Assembly: GCA_023261685.1 (NCBI GenBank)
Contig: JAHFOM010000008.1
Location: 1 to 23,009 of the forward strand
Reading direction: 5' to 3'
Length of the DNA stretch: 23,009 nucleotides
DNA from: Candidatus Moraniibacteriota bacterium
GTDB lineage: Bacteria > Patescibacteriota > Minisyncoccia > Moranbacterales > UBA1568
Position 1 is the stretch's first letter; every line of letters starts with the position of its first letter. Below, one piece after another: positions 7,747-14,998 of this stretch. Below the pieces are notes generated by a model. It was not told the DNA's origin. It was given only the letters and a program-made list of their open reading frames with translations, and did no database searches. Made by a program: the position numbers and the translations under genes.

Positions 7747-8865
7747 ATGCTGCGTACATTTTTCAAATTTGACTGGGTATTGATGGCAGCAGTAGCACTT
7801 CTTTTAGGTGTCAGTCTTCTTGCTCTGTACAGTCTTTCTACCGTTGCCAGTGTCGACTATTTTTTCAAGCAGTCGATATTCGCCGTCCTCGGACTCATCG
7901 GGATGATTTTCATCGCTTTTTCAGATTATAGGCATATAGAGAAATACAGCACGGCACTTTATTTTATCACGCTCCTGATTCTGGTCGGCGTCTTGCTGTT
8001 CGGTACGACTATACGCGGTACGGCTGGTTGGATCTCTTTCGGATTCTTTCAGGTACAGCCGGTAGAGATTGCCAAAGTGACGCTGATTATTTTTCTTGCC
8101 AGCTTCATTTCAAAAAAAAAGTCCGAATTGAGCGAGTGGTCTCGGGTTATCGCCTCGCTGATACTTTCCAGCATACTGATTTTTTTGGTCTTGAAACAGC
8201 CGGATCTCGGTTCCAGTCTGGTGCTGACAGTTATTTGGGGAGGTATGATTCTCGCATCAGGATTACGACTGAAACATCTTATCGTACTTGGTCTTCTTGG
8301 GGGCATACTCATTGCAGGTAGTTGGTTTGTGCTTGAAGATTATCAAAAGAATCGCATCAATACATTCATTCATCCGGAGCTTGACCCTCAAGGGAGCGGG
8401 TACAATGTTTTGCAGGCTATTGTAGCTGTGGGATCAGGGGGATTAACCGGGAAAGGTGTCGGACATGGCTCGCAGTCTCAGCTCAACTTCCTTCCTGAGA
8501 AGCACACGGATTTTATTTTTGCGGTTATCACCGAAGAGCTTGGTTTGATCGGGGCATTTCTCATACTAGCTCTGTATCTCGTATTGCTGTACCGTATCAA
8601 GCGCATCGGGGAAATAGCCAGTGACAATTTTGGATATTTGTTGGCTGTGGGAATACTCGTGATGTTTTTTGCTCAAATTACCGTTAACCTCGGTATGAAT
8701 ATCGGGCTGCTTCCGGTGACCGGTTTGCCGGCACCCTTGCTTTCCTACGGGGGGAGCTCGCTCCTTTCTGTTTTATGTACTGTAGGTCTTCTACTCAGCG
8801 TGTACCAACGGGCAAAATCTGTTGATGGACCACGGATTTCTCTTGAAAAGAGTATGCTTGATTAA
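7747..8865 (+). CDS. rodA: RodA-type SEDS peptidoglycan glycosyltransferase
   Basis: Integral membrane enzyme that polymerises lipid II into glycan strands for wall elongation, normally with a class B penicillin-binding protein. It has 372 residues and about ten hydrophobic segments. Family signatures are GTTIRGTAGWISFGFFQVQP (about 86-105), GSGYNVLQAIVAVGSGGLTG (216-235), SQSQLNFLPEKHTDFIFAV (242-260), and GLPAPLLSYGGSSLL near the C-terminus. Asp255 in HTDFIFA corresponds to the catalytic Asp of the family. The GHGSQSQLNFLPEKH stretch looks more like RodA than FtsW. ATG 7747 is used although no Shine-Dalgarno precedes it; the first membrane segment begins soon after. mreB, mreC and a PBP are not adjacent. 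RodA rather than FtsW is likely but not certain. Confidence 0.93.
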   Translation: MLRTFFKFDWVLMAAVALLLGVSLLALYSLSTVASVDYFFKQSIFAVLGLIGMIFIAFSDYRHIEKYSTALYFITLLILVGVLLFGTTIRGTAGWISFGFFQVQPVEIAKVTLIIFLASFISKKKSELSEWSRVIASLILSSILIFLVLKQPDLGSSLVLTVIWGGMILASGLRLKHLIVLGLLGGILIAGSWFVLEDYQKNRINTFIHPELDPQGSGYNVLQAIVAVGSGGLTGKGVGHGSQSQLNFLPEKHTDFIFAVITEELGLIGAFLILALYLVLLYRIKRIGEIASDNFGYLLAVGILVMFFAQITVNLGMNIGLLPVTGLPAPLLSYGGSSLLSVLCTVGLLLSVYQRAKSVDGPRISLEKSMLD

Positions 8866-8897
8866 AATATATTTTATTGCATAATATCAATTCTTGA

Positions 8898-8926
8898 TTG
8901 ACGCATTGGGCCATTTTTGTTACGAT
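8898..8926 (+). promoter_or_regulatory. Promoter of secG
   Basis: TTGACG (8898-8903), 17-nt spacer, TACGAT (8921-8926). The expected transcript starts near 8933, giving a 5' UTR of about 30 nt before the secG ATG at 8962. Confidence 0.75.
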
Positions 8927-8961
8927 ACAGGGGTTATGAAAAGTATTGTTTCCCTCCTTGT

Positions 8962-9186
8962 ATGCGTACTCTCCTTATCGCTCAGGCAGTCATTGCTATA
9001 TTTCTCACTCTCTCCATCCTCCTTCAGAATCGAGGCTCCGGTCTCGGGAGTACTTTTGGGGGAGATATGGGCGGATATTATACCAAACGTGGTATGGAGA
9101 AATTTCTCCTGTATGCAACGGTTTTGCTCGCCTGTGTCTTTTTTGTTCTCGCTATCATCAACGTAAAGCTTGCTTTGCCGGTATAG
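8962..9186 (+). CDS. secG: Protein translocase subunit SecG
   Basis: Small subunit of the SecYEG channel that assists protein export. The product has 74 residues with two hydrophobic segments (about 3-22 and 47-67), joined by the Gly-rich loop LLQNRGSGLGSTFGGDMGGYY that is typical of SecG. ATG 8962 is chosen because the frame upstream (TTG 8917) falls inside the promoter and adds a polar Cys-rich stretch foreign to the family. The bases before the ATG (CCCTCCTTGT) contain no Shine-Dalgarno. No terminator is evident before the next gene, 102 nt downstream, so co-transcription with it is possible. Confidence 0.93.
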   Translation: MRTLLIAQAVIAIFLTLSILLQNRGSGLGSTFGGDMGGYYTKRGMEKFLLYATVLLACVFFVLAIINVKLALPV

Positions 9187-9288
9187 CAGAGTTTTTCGAC
9201 CCCCTCTGTTTCAGGCAGGCCTTTTAACTCGTATTGTACGCGTATTCGTATCTTAGAATCCATCACTCTACTCAGGAAATTCCGCTGG

Positions 9289-10950
9289 ATGCACCTGTTT
9301 CAGGTTTTGAGAATGAAGGATAAGGCACTTATCTCATTTTTTGTGGTGATCGGTGCAGGAGCGCTGCTTTTTTGGATAGGGGCTCTCTATACGGCATACA
9401 CCCGATCTGTGCCAAGTGTCGGGGGTGAATATACCGAAGGGGTTGCCGCCCAACCGCGGTATATCAATCCGATACTCTCACAAACCAGCGAGGCGGATGC
9501 CAATCTGGAGCAGCTCGTGTACAGTGGATTGTTCAGCTATGATGCTGATGGAACACTCGTGAAACGCATGGCATCGGAGTACAGCATAACGGACGACGGA
9601 AAATTATACACCGTGACGCTCCGACAAGGGATTCAGTGGCATGATGGCGAAGAAGTGACGGCCGATGATGTCTTCTACACCGTCAAGGCCATACAGGATC
9701 CGACATACAAGAGTCCGCTTCGTTCCAACTGGTTGTCCGTGGATGTCGCAGTCGTTGATCGTTACACGATCACCTTCTCCCTGAAGAAAGCTTACTTCGG
9801 ATTTCTGGAGAATCTGACTCTGGGTATCCTTCCGAAACATATCTGGGAAAAAATCGCTCCGGAAAACTTTTTGCTTGCGGACTACAATGTGGCGCCAATC
9901 GGGAGCGGACCATATCGTTTTTTTGATTCGGAGAAAGATTCCAGCGGTAATATGCTCTCATACGAACTTCGTGCTTTTAAGGAGTATTTTGATGGAGCAC
10001 CCTTTATTTCAAAAATCATTTTCCATTTCTATCCGGATGAGGCGACTTTGATTGATGCGTATAATCGGAAGGAAGTACTCGGCATCAATTCCGTGATGCC
10101 CAAGGGATTGGCCGATCTCGAGGAGCGTAAGAGCACCCGGATATATGAGATTGCTATCCCGCGTATTTTTGCCGTTTTCTTCAATGTGACGAAAAGCGTC
10201 GCCCTGGCGAACGATGAAGTGCGCGAGGCATTGGCGTATGCCACGGATCGCGAAGCCATTATCCGTGAAGTGTTGCTCGGGAAAGGACAGCCGGCTTACA
10301 GCGCTTTTCTGCCCTTTATGTCAGGATACGCCGATGATCTCGCCATGCCTCGTTTTGATAACGCTAAGGCGAACGGTATTCTTGATGAAAAGGGATGGAA
10401 AAAAGGGGACGATGGCGTGCGCTCCAAGGATGGCGCCCCGCTTGAGATTGAGATTATGACTCCGGACTGGCCGGAACTTGCCAAAACAGCAGACATACTG
10501 AAATCACAGTGGGAACAAGTCGGTGCGCGCGTTACGGTCACCGTTTTGGGAGTTGCTGATCTTCAGCGGGATGTCATCCGTCCGCGTGAGTATGGAGCGC
10601 TTCTTTTTGGCGAAGCGGCGATGCTTGATTCTGATCCATATTCCTTCTGGCATTCGAGTCAAAAAAATGATCCGGGGCTGAATCTGGCACTGTTTGATAA
10701 CAAAGACGCCGATGATGTTCTGGCGACACTACGAGAAGAGTTGGACCCGGAAAAACGTCGTGAAAAATATCGGGCTTTTCAGGAAATCCTTTCTCAAAAA
10801 AATCCAGCCGTGTTCCTCTACAGCCCGTCGTATTTGTATGTGGTCAATAACGCCGTCAAAGGCATCGATGTGAAAAGTGTCAGCGCACCCGCTTTCCGTT
10901 TCAGCAATATCAAGGACTGGTATATCAATACGAAGCGAGTGAAGAAATAA
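9289..10950 (+). CDS. ABC transporter solute-binding protein, family 5 (oligopeptide/dipeptide type)
   Basis: Extracytoplasmic receptor of the OppA/DppA (SBP_bac_5) family, which captures peptides or other small solutes. It has 553 residues. A hydrophobic segment at about residues 15-34 (ISFFVVIGAGALLFWIGALY) has no lipobox Cys, so the protein appears membrane-anchored, not a lipoprotein. The family N-terminal block is PRYINPILSQTSEADANLEQLVYSGLF-like (about 56 on), followed by DGKLYTVTLRQGIQWHDGE, TADDVFYTVK, GSGPYRF, and the hinge-side NDEVREALAYATDREAII. The C-terminus is complete. ATG 9289 has a distant AGGA 11 nt upstream; ATG 9313 is a good alternative, removing eight residues. No permease or ATPase gene lies nearby, so its partner and ligand are unknown. 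Confidence 0.92.
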   Translation: MHLFQVLRMKDKALISFFVVIGAGALLFWIGALYTAYTRSVPSVGGEYTEGVAAQPRYINPILSQTSEADANLEQLVYSGLFSYDADGTLVKRMASEYSITDDGKLYTVTLRQGIQWHDGEEVTADDVFYTVKAIQDPTYKSPLRSNWLSVDVAVVDRYTITFSLKKAYFGFLENLTLGILPKHIWEKIAPENFLLADYNVAPIGSGPYRFFDSEKDSSGNMLSYELRAFKEYFDGAPFISKIIFHFYPDEATLIDAYNRKEVLGINSVMPKGLADLEERKSTRIYEIAIPRIFAVFFNVTKSVALANDEVREALAYATDREAIIREVLLGKGQPAYSAFLPFMSGYADDLAMPRFDNAKANGILDEKGWKKGDDGVRSKDGAPLEIEIMTPDWPELAKTADILKSQWEQVGARVTVTVLGVADLQRDVIRPREYGALLFGEAAMLDSDPYSFWHSSQKNDPGLNLALFDNKDADDVLATLREELDPEKRREKYRAFQEILSQKNPAVFLYSPSYLYVVNNAVKGIDVKSVSAPAFRFSNIKDWYINTKRVKK

Positions 10951-10961
10951 TTTTCAAGTAT

Positions 10962-11042
10962 CAATTTCTAATTTCTAAACAATTTTCAATAACTCAATTT
11001 CGAAATTAAAACATGAGTGTTTTGTTTGAAAATTAGAAATTG
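10962..11042. repeat. Intergenic imperfect palindrome
   Basis: CAATTTCTAATTT (10962-10974) is exactly complementary to AAATTAGAAATTG (11030-11042); between them lie further AATTTC/GAAATT words. It fills nearly the whole gap between the solute-binding gene and the isomerase gene. It may act as a terminator or be one of the word-repeat tracts seen elsewhere in the window. Confidence 0.65.
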
Positions 11043-11067
11043 AAAATTAAAGATTTGTAGTAATCCT

Positions 11068-12093
11068 ATGCCTCATCCGCTCGACAAGTCCAATTTCCGT
11101 CAGATGATCCTTGATAGCCCGGATCAATTTCGTCTCGGTTTTTCGTTAGCGAAAGACATACGCGTACCAGGGACCTTCAGGGCGATTATGATTTCTGGTA
11201 TGGGTGGGTCCGCTTTGCCCGGCAATCTCTTCCGCATCTACCTCAATGACCTTTTCCGCAGCGAATCTCCGGATAAACAGCCGCTTCCTATATACCAGAA
11301 TCGTTTTTATACGCTTCCGCCGGAGAGTTACCGGGACTGTCTGAATGTTATCTGTTCATATTCCGGCAATACCGAAGAAACCATCTCGGCATTCGAGGAA
11401 GCGCTCGCGCACCATCTGCCCTGTGTCGGGCTTTCGAGTGGGGGCAAGATCGAGGAGATGTGTCTGCAAAACGGCGTGCCACATATCAAGCTTCCTCTAC
11501 CATCCCCTGATTTTCAGCCGCGTATCGGGACCGGCTATTTTTTCGGCGCGCTGTTTCAGGTGTTGGTCAATCAGGGGCTGGTCCCAGATATGACTGGAGA
11601 GCTTCTGGCAGAAGCAGAGAGCCTCAAACTCGCTTTGCCTGAACTAGAAGAACAGGGGAAAGCGTTGTCGAAGAAGCTTGTCGGTAAGACACCGGTTATT
11701 TATGCGACTCCGAAGTATAAATCCGTGGCGATGGTCTGGAAAATCAAGCTCAATGAGAATGCAAAAACCCCTGCGTTTTGGAATTTTTTTCCGGAACTGA
11801 ATCACAATGAAATGGTCGGATTTACCCTTCCACAAGCCAATTTTTCGATCATTATGCTCCGAGATATGGACGACCACCCGCAGAATATAAAGCGCTTCGC
11901 GGTGACGGCTGACCTGCTCCGCGCCAAAGGGGTAGATGTGATATTGCTTGACATGCAGGGAAAAAGCGTGTATGCTAAGATATTCATGAGTATAGTGCTC
12001 AGCGACTTCGCTTCGTATTACCTGGCTCTCGAATATGGTCAGGATCCCACTCCGGTCGTTATGGTAGAGGAGCTGAAGAAGCTTTTGGTATAA
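11068..12093 (+). CDS. Bifunctional phosphoglucose/phosphomannose isomerase
   Basis: Interconverts fructose-6-P with glucose-6-P and mannose-6-P, feeding glycolysis and sugar-nucleotide synthesis. It has 341 residues, the usual size of the PGI/PMI family of the SIS superfamily. The first SIS domain has GMGGSALPG (44-52) and the phosphate loop SYSGNTEET (97-105). The active-site block is LNENAKTPAFWNFFPELNHNE (about 228-248). Glu230 and His246 have the same 16-residue spacing as the catalytic Glu/His pair of archaeal PGI/PMI. The C-terminus DPTPVVMVEELKKLL is also typical. ATG 11068 lacks a Shine-Dalgarno. Its product could feed the phosphomannomutase at 16206-17540. No separate pgi or manA is in the window. 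Confidence 0.94.
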   Translation: MPHPLDKSNFRQMILDSPDQFRLGFSLAKDIRVPGTFRAIMISGMGGSALPGNLFRIYLNDLFRSESPDKQPLPIYQNRFYTLPPESYRDCLNVICSYSGNTEETISAFEEALAHHLPCVGLSSGGKIEEMCLQNGVPHIKLPLPSPDFQPRIGTGYFFGALFQVLVNQGLVPDMTGELLAEAESLKLALPELEEQGKALSKKLVGKTPVIYATPKYKSVAMVWKIKLNENAKTPAFWNFFPELNHNEMVGFTLPQANFSIIMLRDMDDHPQNIKRFAVTADLLRAKGVDVILLDMQGKSVYAKIFMSIVLSDFASYYLALEYGQDPTPVVMVEELKKLLV

Positions 12094-12094
12094 T
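12086..12094 (+). promoter_or_regulatory. Extended -10 promoter overlapping the isomerase stop codon
   Basis: TGG followed by TATAAT (12089-12094), a perfect extended -10, overlaps the isomerase stop codon TAA. No -35 is obvious. It could drive the tRNA-Leu region, but a hairpin at 12134-12150 lies between. Confidence 0.45.
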
Positions 12095-12133
12095 TTTGTA
12101 TTCAACAGAAGAATATCAGAGAGTAAGGCATGA

Positions 12134-12150
12134 TGTTCCTCAAAGGAACA
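12134..12150 (+). terminator. Hairpin downstream of the isomerase gene
   Basis: TGTTCCT-CAA-AGGAACA forms a perfect 7-bp stem. A TTTTTCTTT run follows, but only 10 nt later (about 12161), so it is a weak or non-canonical terminator. Confidence 0.4.
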
Positions 12151-12176
12151 GCTGCCCGAGTTTTTCTTTCTGAGAA

Positions 12177-12210
12177 GCCGAGATGGCGGAATTGGTAGAC
12201 CTCGGCACCA
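12177..12210 (+). pseudogene. Internally deleted tRNA-Leu (34-nt mini tRNA)
   Basis: The first 24 nt (GCCGAGATGG through GGTAGAC) match the acceptor strand and D-arm of a tRNA-Leu; 20 of the 24 are identical to the intact tRNA-Leu 88 nt downstream. They run directly into CTCGGCACCA, the 3' acceptor strand plus discriminator and CCA of the same tRNA. GCCGAG and CTCGGC pair perfectly. Anticodon arm, variable arm and T-arm are all missing, so it cannot decode. It looks like a tRNA gene that lost about 50 nt by deletion; a functional minihelix-like RNA is possible but unproven. Confidence 0.75.
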
Positions 12211-12264
12211 TCCCGCCTCGGTGGGAGGTGTGGGGCAGGCGCGCAAGCTTAACAGAATATATAT

Positions 12265-12348
12265 GCCTTGGTGGCGGAACTGGTAGACGCACTAGCTTCA
12301 GGTGCTAGCGGTAGCAATACCATGGGAGTTCGAGTCTCCCCTAAGGCA
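12265..12348 (+). tRNA. tRNA-Leu (anticodon CAG)
   Basis: Full class II cloverleaf of 84 nt. The acceptor strands are GCCTTGG/CTAAGGC with discriminator A. The anticodon stem CTAGC/GCTAG encloses loop TTCAGGT, so the anticodon is CAG and reads CUG. The variable arm is GGTA-GCAA-TACC. The T-arm is GGGAG-TTCGAGT-CTCCC. CCA is not encoded (ACA follows), unlike in the relic upstream. Confidence 0.97.
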
Positions 12349-12398
12349 CAACGTAATATAATTTCCCTGGTCGATTATTGGAAATTCATCTTTCGTCG

Positions 12399-12441
12399 GG
12401 AGACGGTTTGAACAAAACCGCTCCACTAATAATTTTTTTTT
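12399..12441 (+). terminator. Possible terminator after tRNA-Leu
   Basis: GGAG-A-CGGTTT (12399-12409) pairs with AAACCG-CTCC (about 12415-12424) around a short loop. A run of nine T begins 8 nt later at 12433. The gap between stem and T-run makes it non-standard. The rest of the tRNA to RNase J gap has only small hairpins such as GGTTC-TTTTTG-GAACC. Confidence 0.45.
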
Positions 12442-12526
12442 CTTGCGGATATGCTTCCGCTTGCGGTTCTTTTTGGAACCCGAGGAATGGAGGCAATTCG
12501 AAAGGTAAGAGTAAGTAATAAACAGT

Positions 12527-14620
12527 ATGCAAATGAATAATTCATTTCAAAACAATCAGAGACCGAGTGACCCTGCCCACAATGCCGCACAGAGCGTTGC
12601 AGGCGGACCTCGCGGTTCTTTGGGTAATGGAAACCAAGATGTTTCCAAAGGAGGAAGTCAAGCACATAATTCAATTGGTGCCTTTGAAGGTATCGTGGCA
12701 CGTGAGCAGGCGCCACGCGCTTTGCACCGCAATACGAGTACGGTACAGGCAGTGAAGCCGGCAGCGAAACCGAGAGAGAAAATTGCGCCGAAACCATCAG
12801 TGGGTGGCAGCGGTACGGTATCTCGTCAGCATCCGCCCAAAAAATCCGGCGGCAAAAAAGGCGGTCGCCGGGATAATCGCCGTTTCCCTATGGCGACAAC
12901 GAGCCGCTTGGAGTCCAAGCACAATGGCATCAGTGTTCCTCCAGTCGGAGAGAAACGCCTGCGCATCGTGCCGCTCGGCGGTCAGGAAGAAGTTGGTCGC
13001 AATATGACGGTCTTCGAGTACGGCAATGATATCGTCATAGTCGACATCGGACTCCAGTTTCCGGAAGAAGATATGCCGGGCATCGACTACATCATTCCGA
13101 ACGTTGACTACCTCAAAGGTAAAGAGAAGAATATCCGCGGTGTGATCTTCACGCACGGACACTTAGACCACATCGGTGCGGCACCGATACTCCTAAAAAA
13201 GCTTGGCTATCCGCCGGTGATTGCGCGTGATTTCACCTTGGCGCTCATCAAACACAAAGTTGAAGATCAAGAAAAAGGCGCCGCCAGCCGTTTGAAACTG
13301 GTGCGCGTGAAAACGCTTGATGACAAGATTCGTCTGGGAATCTTTGAAACGCGCTTCTTCGAGGTGGAGCATTCTATTATGGATGCCATCGGTATCATTC
13401 TCCTCACCCCAGCTGGATCCGTCATCCATATGGGTGACTGGACGATATCCAATGAACCGCTGGAAGAGAAGGAAATTTCCTACAAGCATTTGGCTGACCT
13501 ACCACGTCCGACGATTCTGATGTTAGAAAGTCTGGGGGCGCTCAAGAAAGGACTTCCTCCATCCGAGCAGGAAGTGCATCAGAACCTCCAGAACCTCATC
13601 AAGACGGTTCCGGGACGCCTCATTATCGGAACGTTCGCATCGCAGGTGCGCCGCATCAGCTATCTCATCGAATACGCCGAACGTGTCGGTAAGAAAGTAG
13701 CGCTCGAAGGCTACAGTATGAAGATGAATATCGAAGTCGCCAAAGAACTGGGCTATATCAAGGTGAAAAATGATACGCTCATCACCGTCAACGATATTCA
13801 CAAATATCCTGACAACAAGGTCGTCGTCATCTGCACCGGTGCTCAGGGCGAATTGAACGCCGCGCTCTCGCGCATCGTCACTGACAATCACCGCTTCATT
13901 AAATTGCAGAAGAACGACACCATCGTGTTTTCATCTTCTGTGATTCCCGGCAATGAGCGCACCATCCAGCGTCTGAAAGACAACCTCTATCGCAAGTGCG
14001 ACAATATCATCCACAGCAATATTATGGAAATCCATATCGGCGGCCACTCGACCGCGCAGGGTATGGAAGAGATGATCCGTCAGGTCAAGCCGACCTACTT
14101 CTTGCCGGTGTATGCCAATCACTACTTCTTGAAAGAGGCCGCCAAGATCGCCTACCGGATGGGGTTTCCTGAGCAGAACGTGTTCGTTCTCGACAACGGA
14201 AACGTGTTCGAAGTGGATGAACATGGTATGGGCAAGATGCTCAAGGAAAAAGCTGACACGAGCTATGTCTTCATCGACGGACTGGGTATCGGAGACATCG
14301 GACACGTCGTCCTCCGCGATCGTCAGGTATTGGCGCAGGACGGTATGGTCGTCATCACGGCGATCATCGATGCCAAGACCAAGGGTGTCATCGGCAACAT
14401 CCAGATTACCTCGCGCGGATTCATTCACGTCAAAGAAAATTTCGATCTGGTCAATGAAGTGAAGCGTCGGGTGGAGAAAGTCGTGAAGGACAATACCTCC
14501 AAGAGCACGTCTATCGATTGGGATCTGATCCGCAATCAAATCCGCGAAACCATCGGTCAGTTCCTGTTTACCAAGACGGAGCGCCGCCCGATGATTCTTC
14601 CGGTGGTGATTGAAGTGTAA
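12527..14620 (+). CDS. rnj: Ribonuclease J, with basic N-terminal extension
   Basis: Metallo-beta-lactamase/beta-CASP RNase with 5'-to-3' exonuclease and endonuclease activity in RNA decay and rRNA maturation. It has 697 residues; B. subtilis RNase J1 has 555. The extra length is about 136 residues at the N-terminus: low-complexity, Gln/Asn/Gly-rich, then basic (KKSGGKKGGRRDNRR), likely disordered and RNA-binding. The core begins at KRLRIVPLGGQEEVGRN. Metal ligands seen are His210, His212, Asp214 and His215 (HGHLDH), His282 (EHSIMD) and Asp304 (HMGDW). Beta-CASP motif B His507 (IGGHS) is present. The motif C position reads PVYANH with Tyr529, where J1 has PVHGEY. Motif A is LESLGA, not DSTNAE. 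The C-terminal domain is complete (RRPMILPVVIEV). ATG 12527 has only a weak ribosome site; ATG 12533 is possible. Confidence 0.95.
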   Translation: MQMNNSFQNNQRPSDPAHNAAQSVAGGPRGSLGNGNQDVSKGGSQAHNSIGAFEGIVAREQAPRALHRNTSTVQAVKPAAKPREKIAPKPSVGGSGTVSRQHPPKKSGGKKGGRRDNRRFPMATTSRLESKHNGISVPPVGEKRLRIVPLGGQEEVGRNMTVFEYGNDIVIVDIGLQFPEEDMPGIDYIIPNVDYLKGKEKNIRGVIFTHGHLDHIGAAPILLKKLGYPPVIARDFTLALIKHKVEDQEKGAASRLKLVRVKTLDDKIRLGIFETRFFEVEHSIMDAIGIILLTPAGSVIHMGDWTISNEPLEEKEISYKHLADLPRPTILMLESLGALKKGLPPSEQEVHQNLQNLIKTVPGRLIIGTFASQVRRISYLIEYAERVGKKVALEGYSMKMNIEVAKELGYIKVKNDTLITVNDIHKYPDNKVVVICTGAQGELNAALSRIVTDNHRFIKLQKNDTIVFSSSVIPGNERTIQRLKDNLYRKCDNIIHSNIMEIHIGGHSTAQGMEEMIRQVKPTYFLPVYANHYFLKEAAKIAYRMGFPEQNVFVLDNGNVFEVDEHGMGKMLKEKADTSYVFIDGLGIGDIGHVVLRDRQVLAQDGMVVITAIIDAKTKGVIGNIQITSRGFIHVKENFDLVNEVKRRVEKVVKDNTSKSTSIDWDLIRNQIRETIGQFLFTKTERRPMILPVVIEV

Positions 14621-14656
14621 AGAAAAAGAAGCATGAATTGTGAATCATGAATCATG

Positions 14657-14688
14657 AAAAACTCCCCCTGCCGGGGGAGTTTTGTTTG
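14657..14688 (+). terminator. Intrinsic terminator of the RNase J gene
   Basis: ACTCCCCC (14661-14668), loop TGCC, GGGGGAGT (14673-14680), flanked by AAAA and TTTGTTTG. It is a strong 8-bp GC-rich stem extended by A-T pairs, 36 nt after the RNase J stop codon. Confidence 0.92.
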
Positions 14689-14690
14689 TC

Positions 14691-14958
14691 CTTGTGATTT
14701 TCATACGCAAGTCTCTTACAGGCTACGTATTTTGGTTCAGCCGCCAAAAGAATTTTTTGGCTCTCGTTTCACACTGTGTGAAGAAGGCCTCTCAGCTCGA
14801 AAAAAAGAGCTTCTCCGCCGTTGATTGGGGGCGACTTTTTTCGCAAGCTGAGAGGTCCTGATGAGTGGTGAAATGGAGATAAAAAATTACTTTTGATGGC
14901 TGGACTATTGCTTATCAGAATGGAATATAAGCTTACGGACAGGGAATTTTTCATTTTT
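14691..14958. other. Gene-free structured region upstream of trpS
   Basis: No gene is supported; the one minus-strand frame of 61 codons is low-complexity. The block contains GCCAAAA (14743-14749)/TTTTGGC (14755-14761), the perfect palindrome TTCACAC-T-GTGTGAA (14768-14782), and a long hairpin at 14785-14859. All lie upstream of the trpS -10, so they are not part of the trpS leader if that promoter is used. Confidence 0.5.
14785..14859. ncRNA. Candidate structured RNA: 75-nt imperfect hairpin
   Basis: AGG-CCTCTCAGCT (14785-14797) pairs with AGCTGAGAGG-T-CCT (14846-14859) with one bulged T. The stem continues, after a 2-nt bulge, with CGAAAAAA (14798-14805)/TTTTTTCG (14836-14843). The apex may close further by CGCC/GGCG. 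The helix is longer than a terminator needs and has no T-run beyond it. It matches no RNA family recognised here; strand and transcription are unknown. Confidence 0.4.
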
Positions 14959-14959
14959 A

Positions 14960-14968
14960 TGGTACAAT
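14960..14968 (+). promoter_or_regulatory. Extended -10 promoter of trpS
   Basis: TGG followed by TACAAT (14963-14968), with no clear -35. It predicts a start near 14975 and a 5' UTR of about 24 nt containing AGGA at 14985-14988. Confidence 0.6.
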
Positions 14969-14998
14969 ACCTCTATTAACCGTTAGGATGTTTTGAGT

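Noticed and set aside
11644..12246. Minus-strand frame of 200 codons opposite the isomerase gene and mini tRNA
   Set aside because: It is the antisense shadow of a clear enzyme gene and crosses the tRNA relic.
12177..12264. A complete tRNA gene starting at 12177
   Set aside because: No anticodon stem, variable arm or TTCGA T-loop can be found before the next tRNA begins.
12487..12540. 17-codon frame overlapping the RNase J start
   Set aside because: Too short, no suitable ribosome site, and no sign of leader-peptide function.
13931..14539. Minus-strand frame of 202 codons opposite RNase J
   Set aside because: Rich in His/Asp/Ile as expected from the complement of the real gene; no family resemblance.
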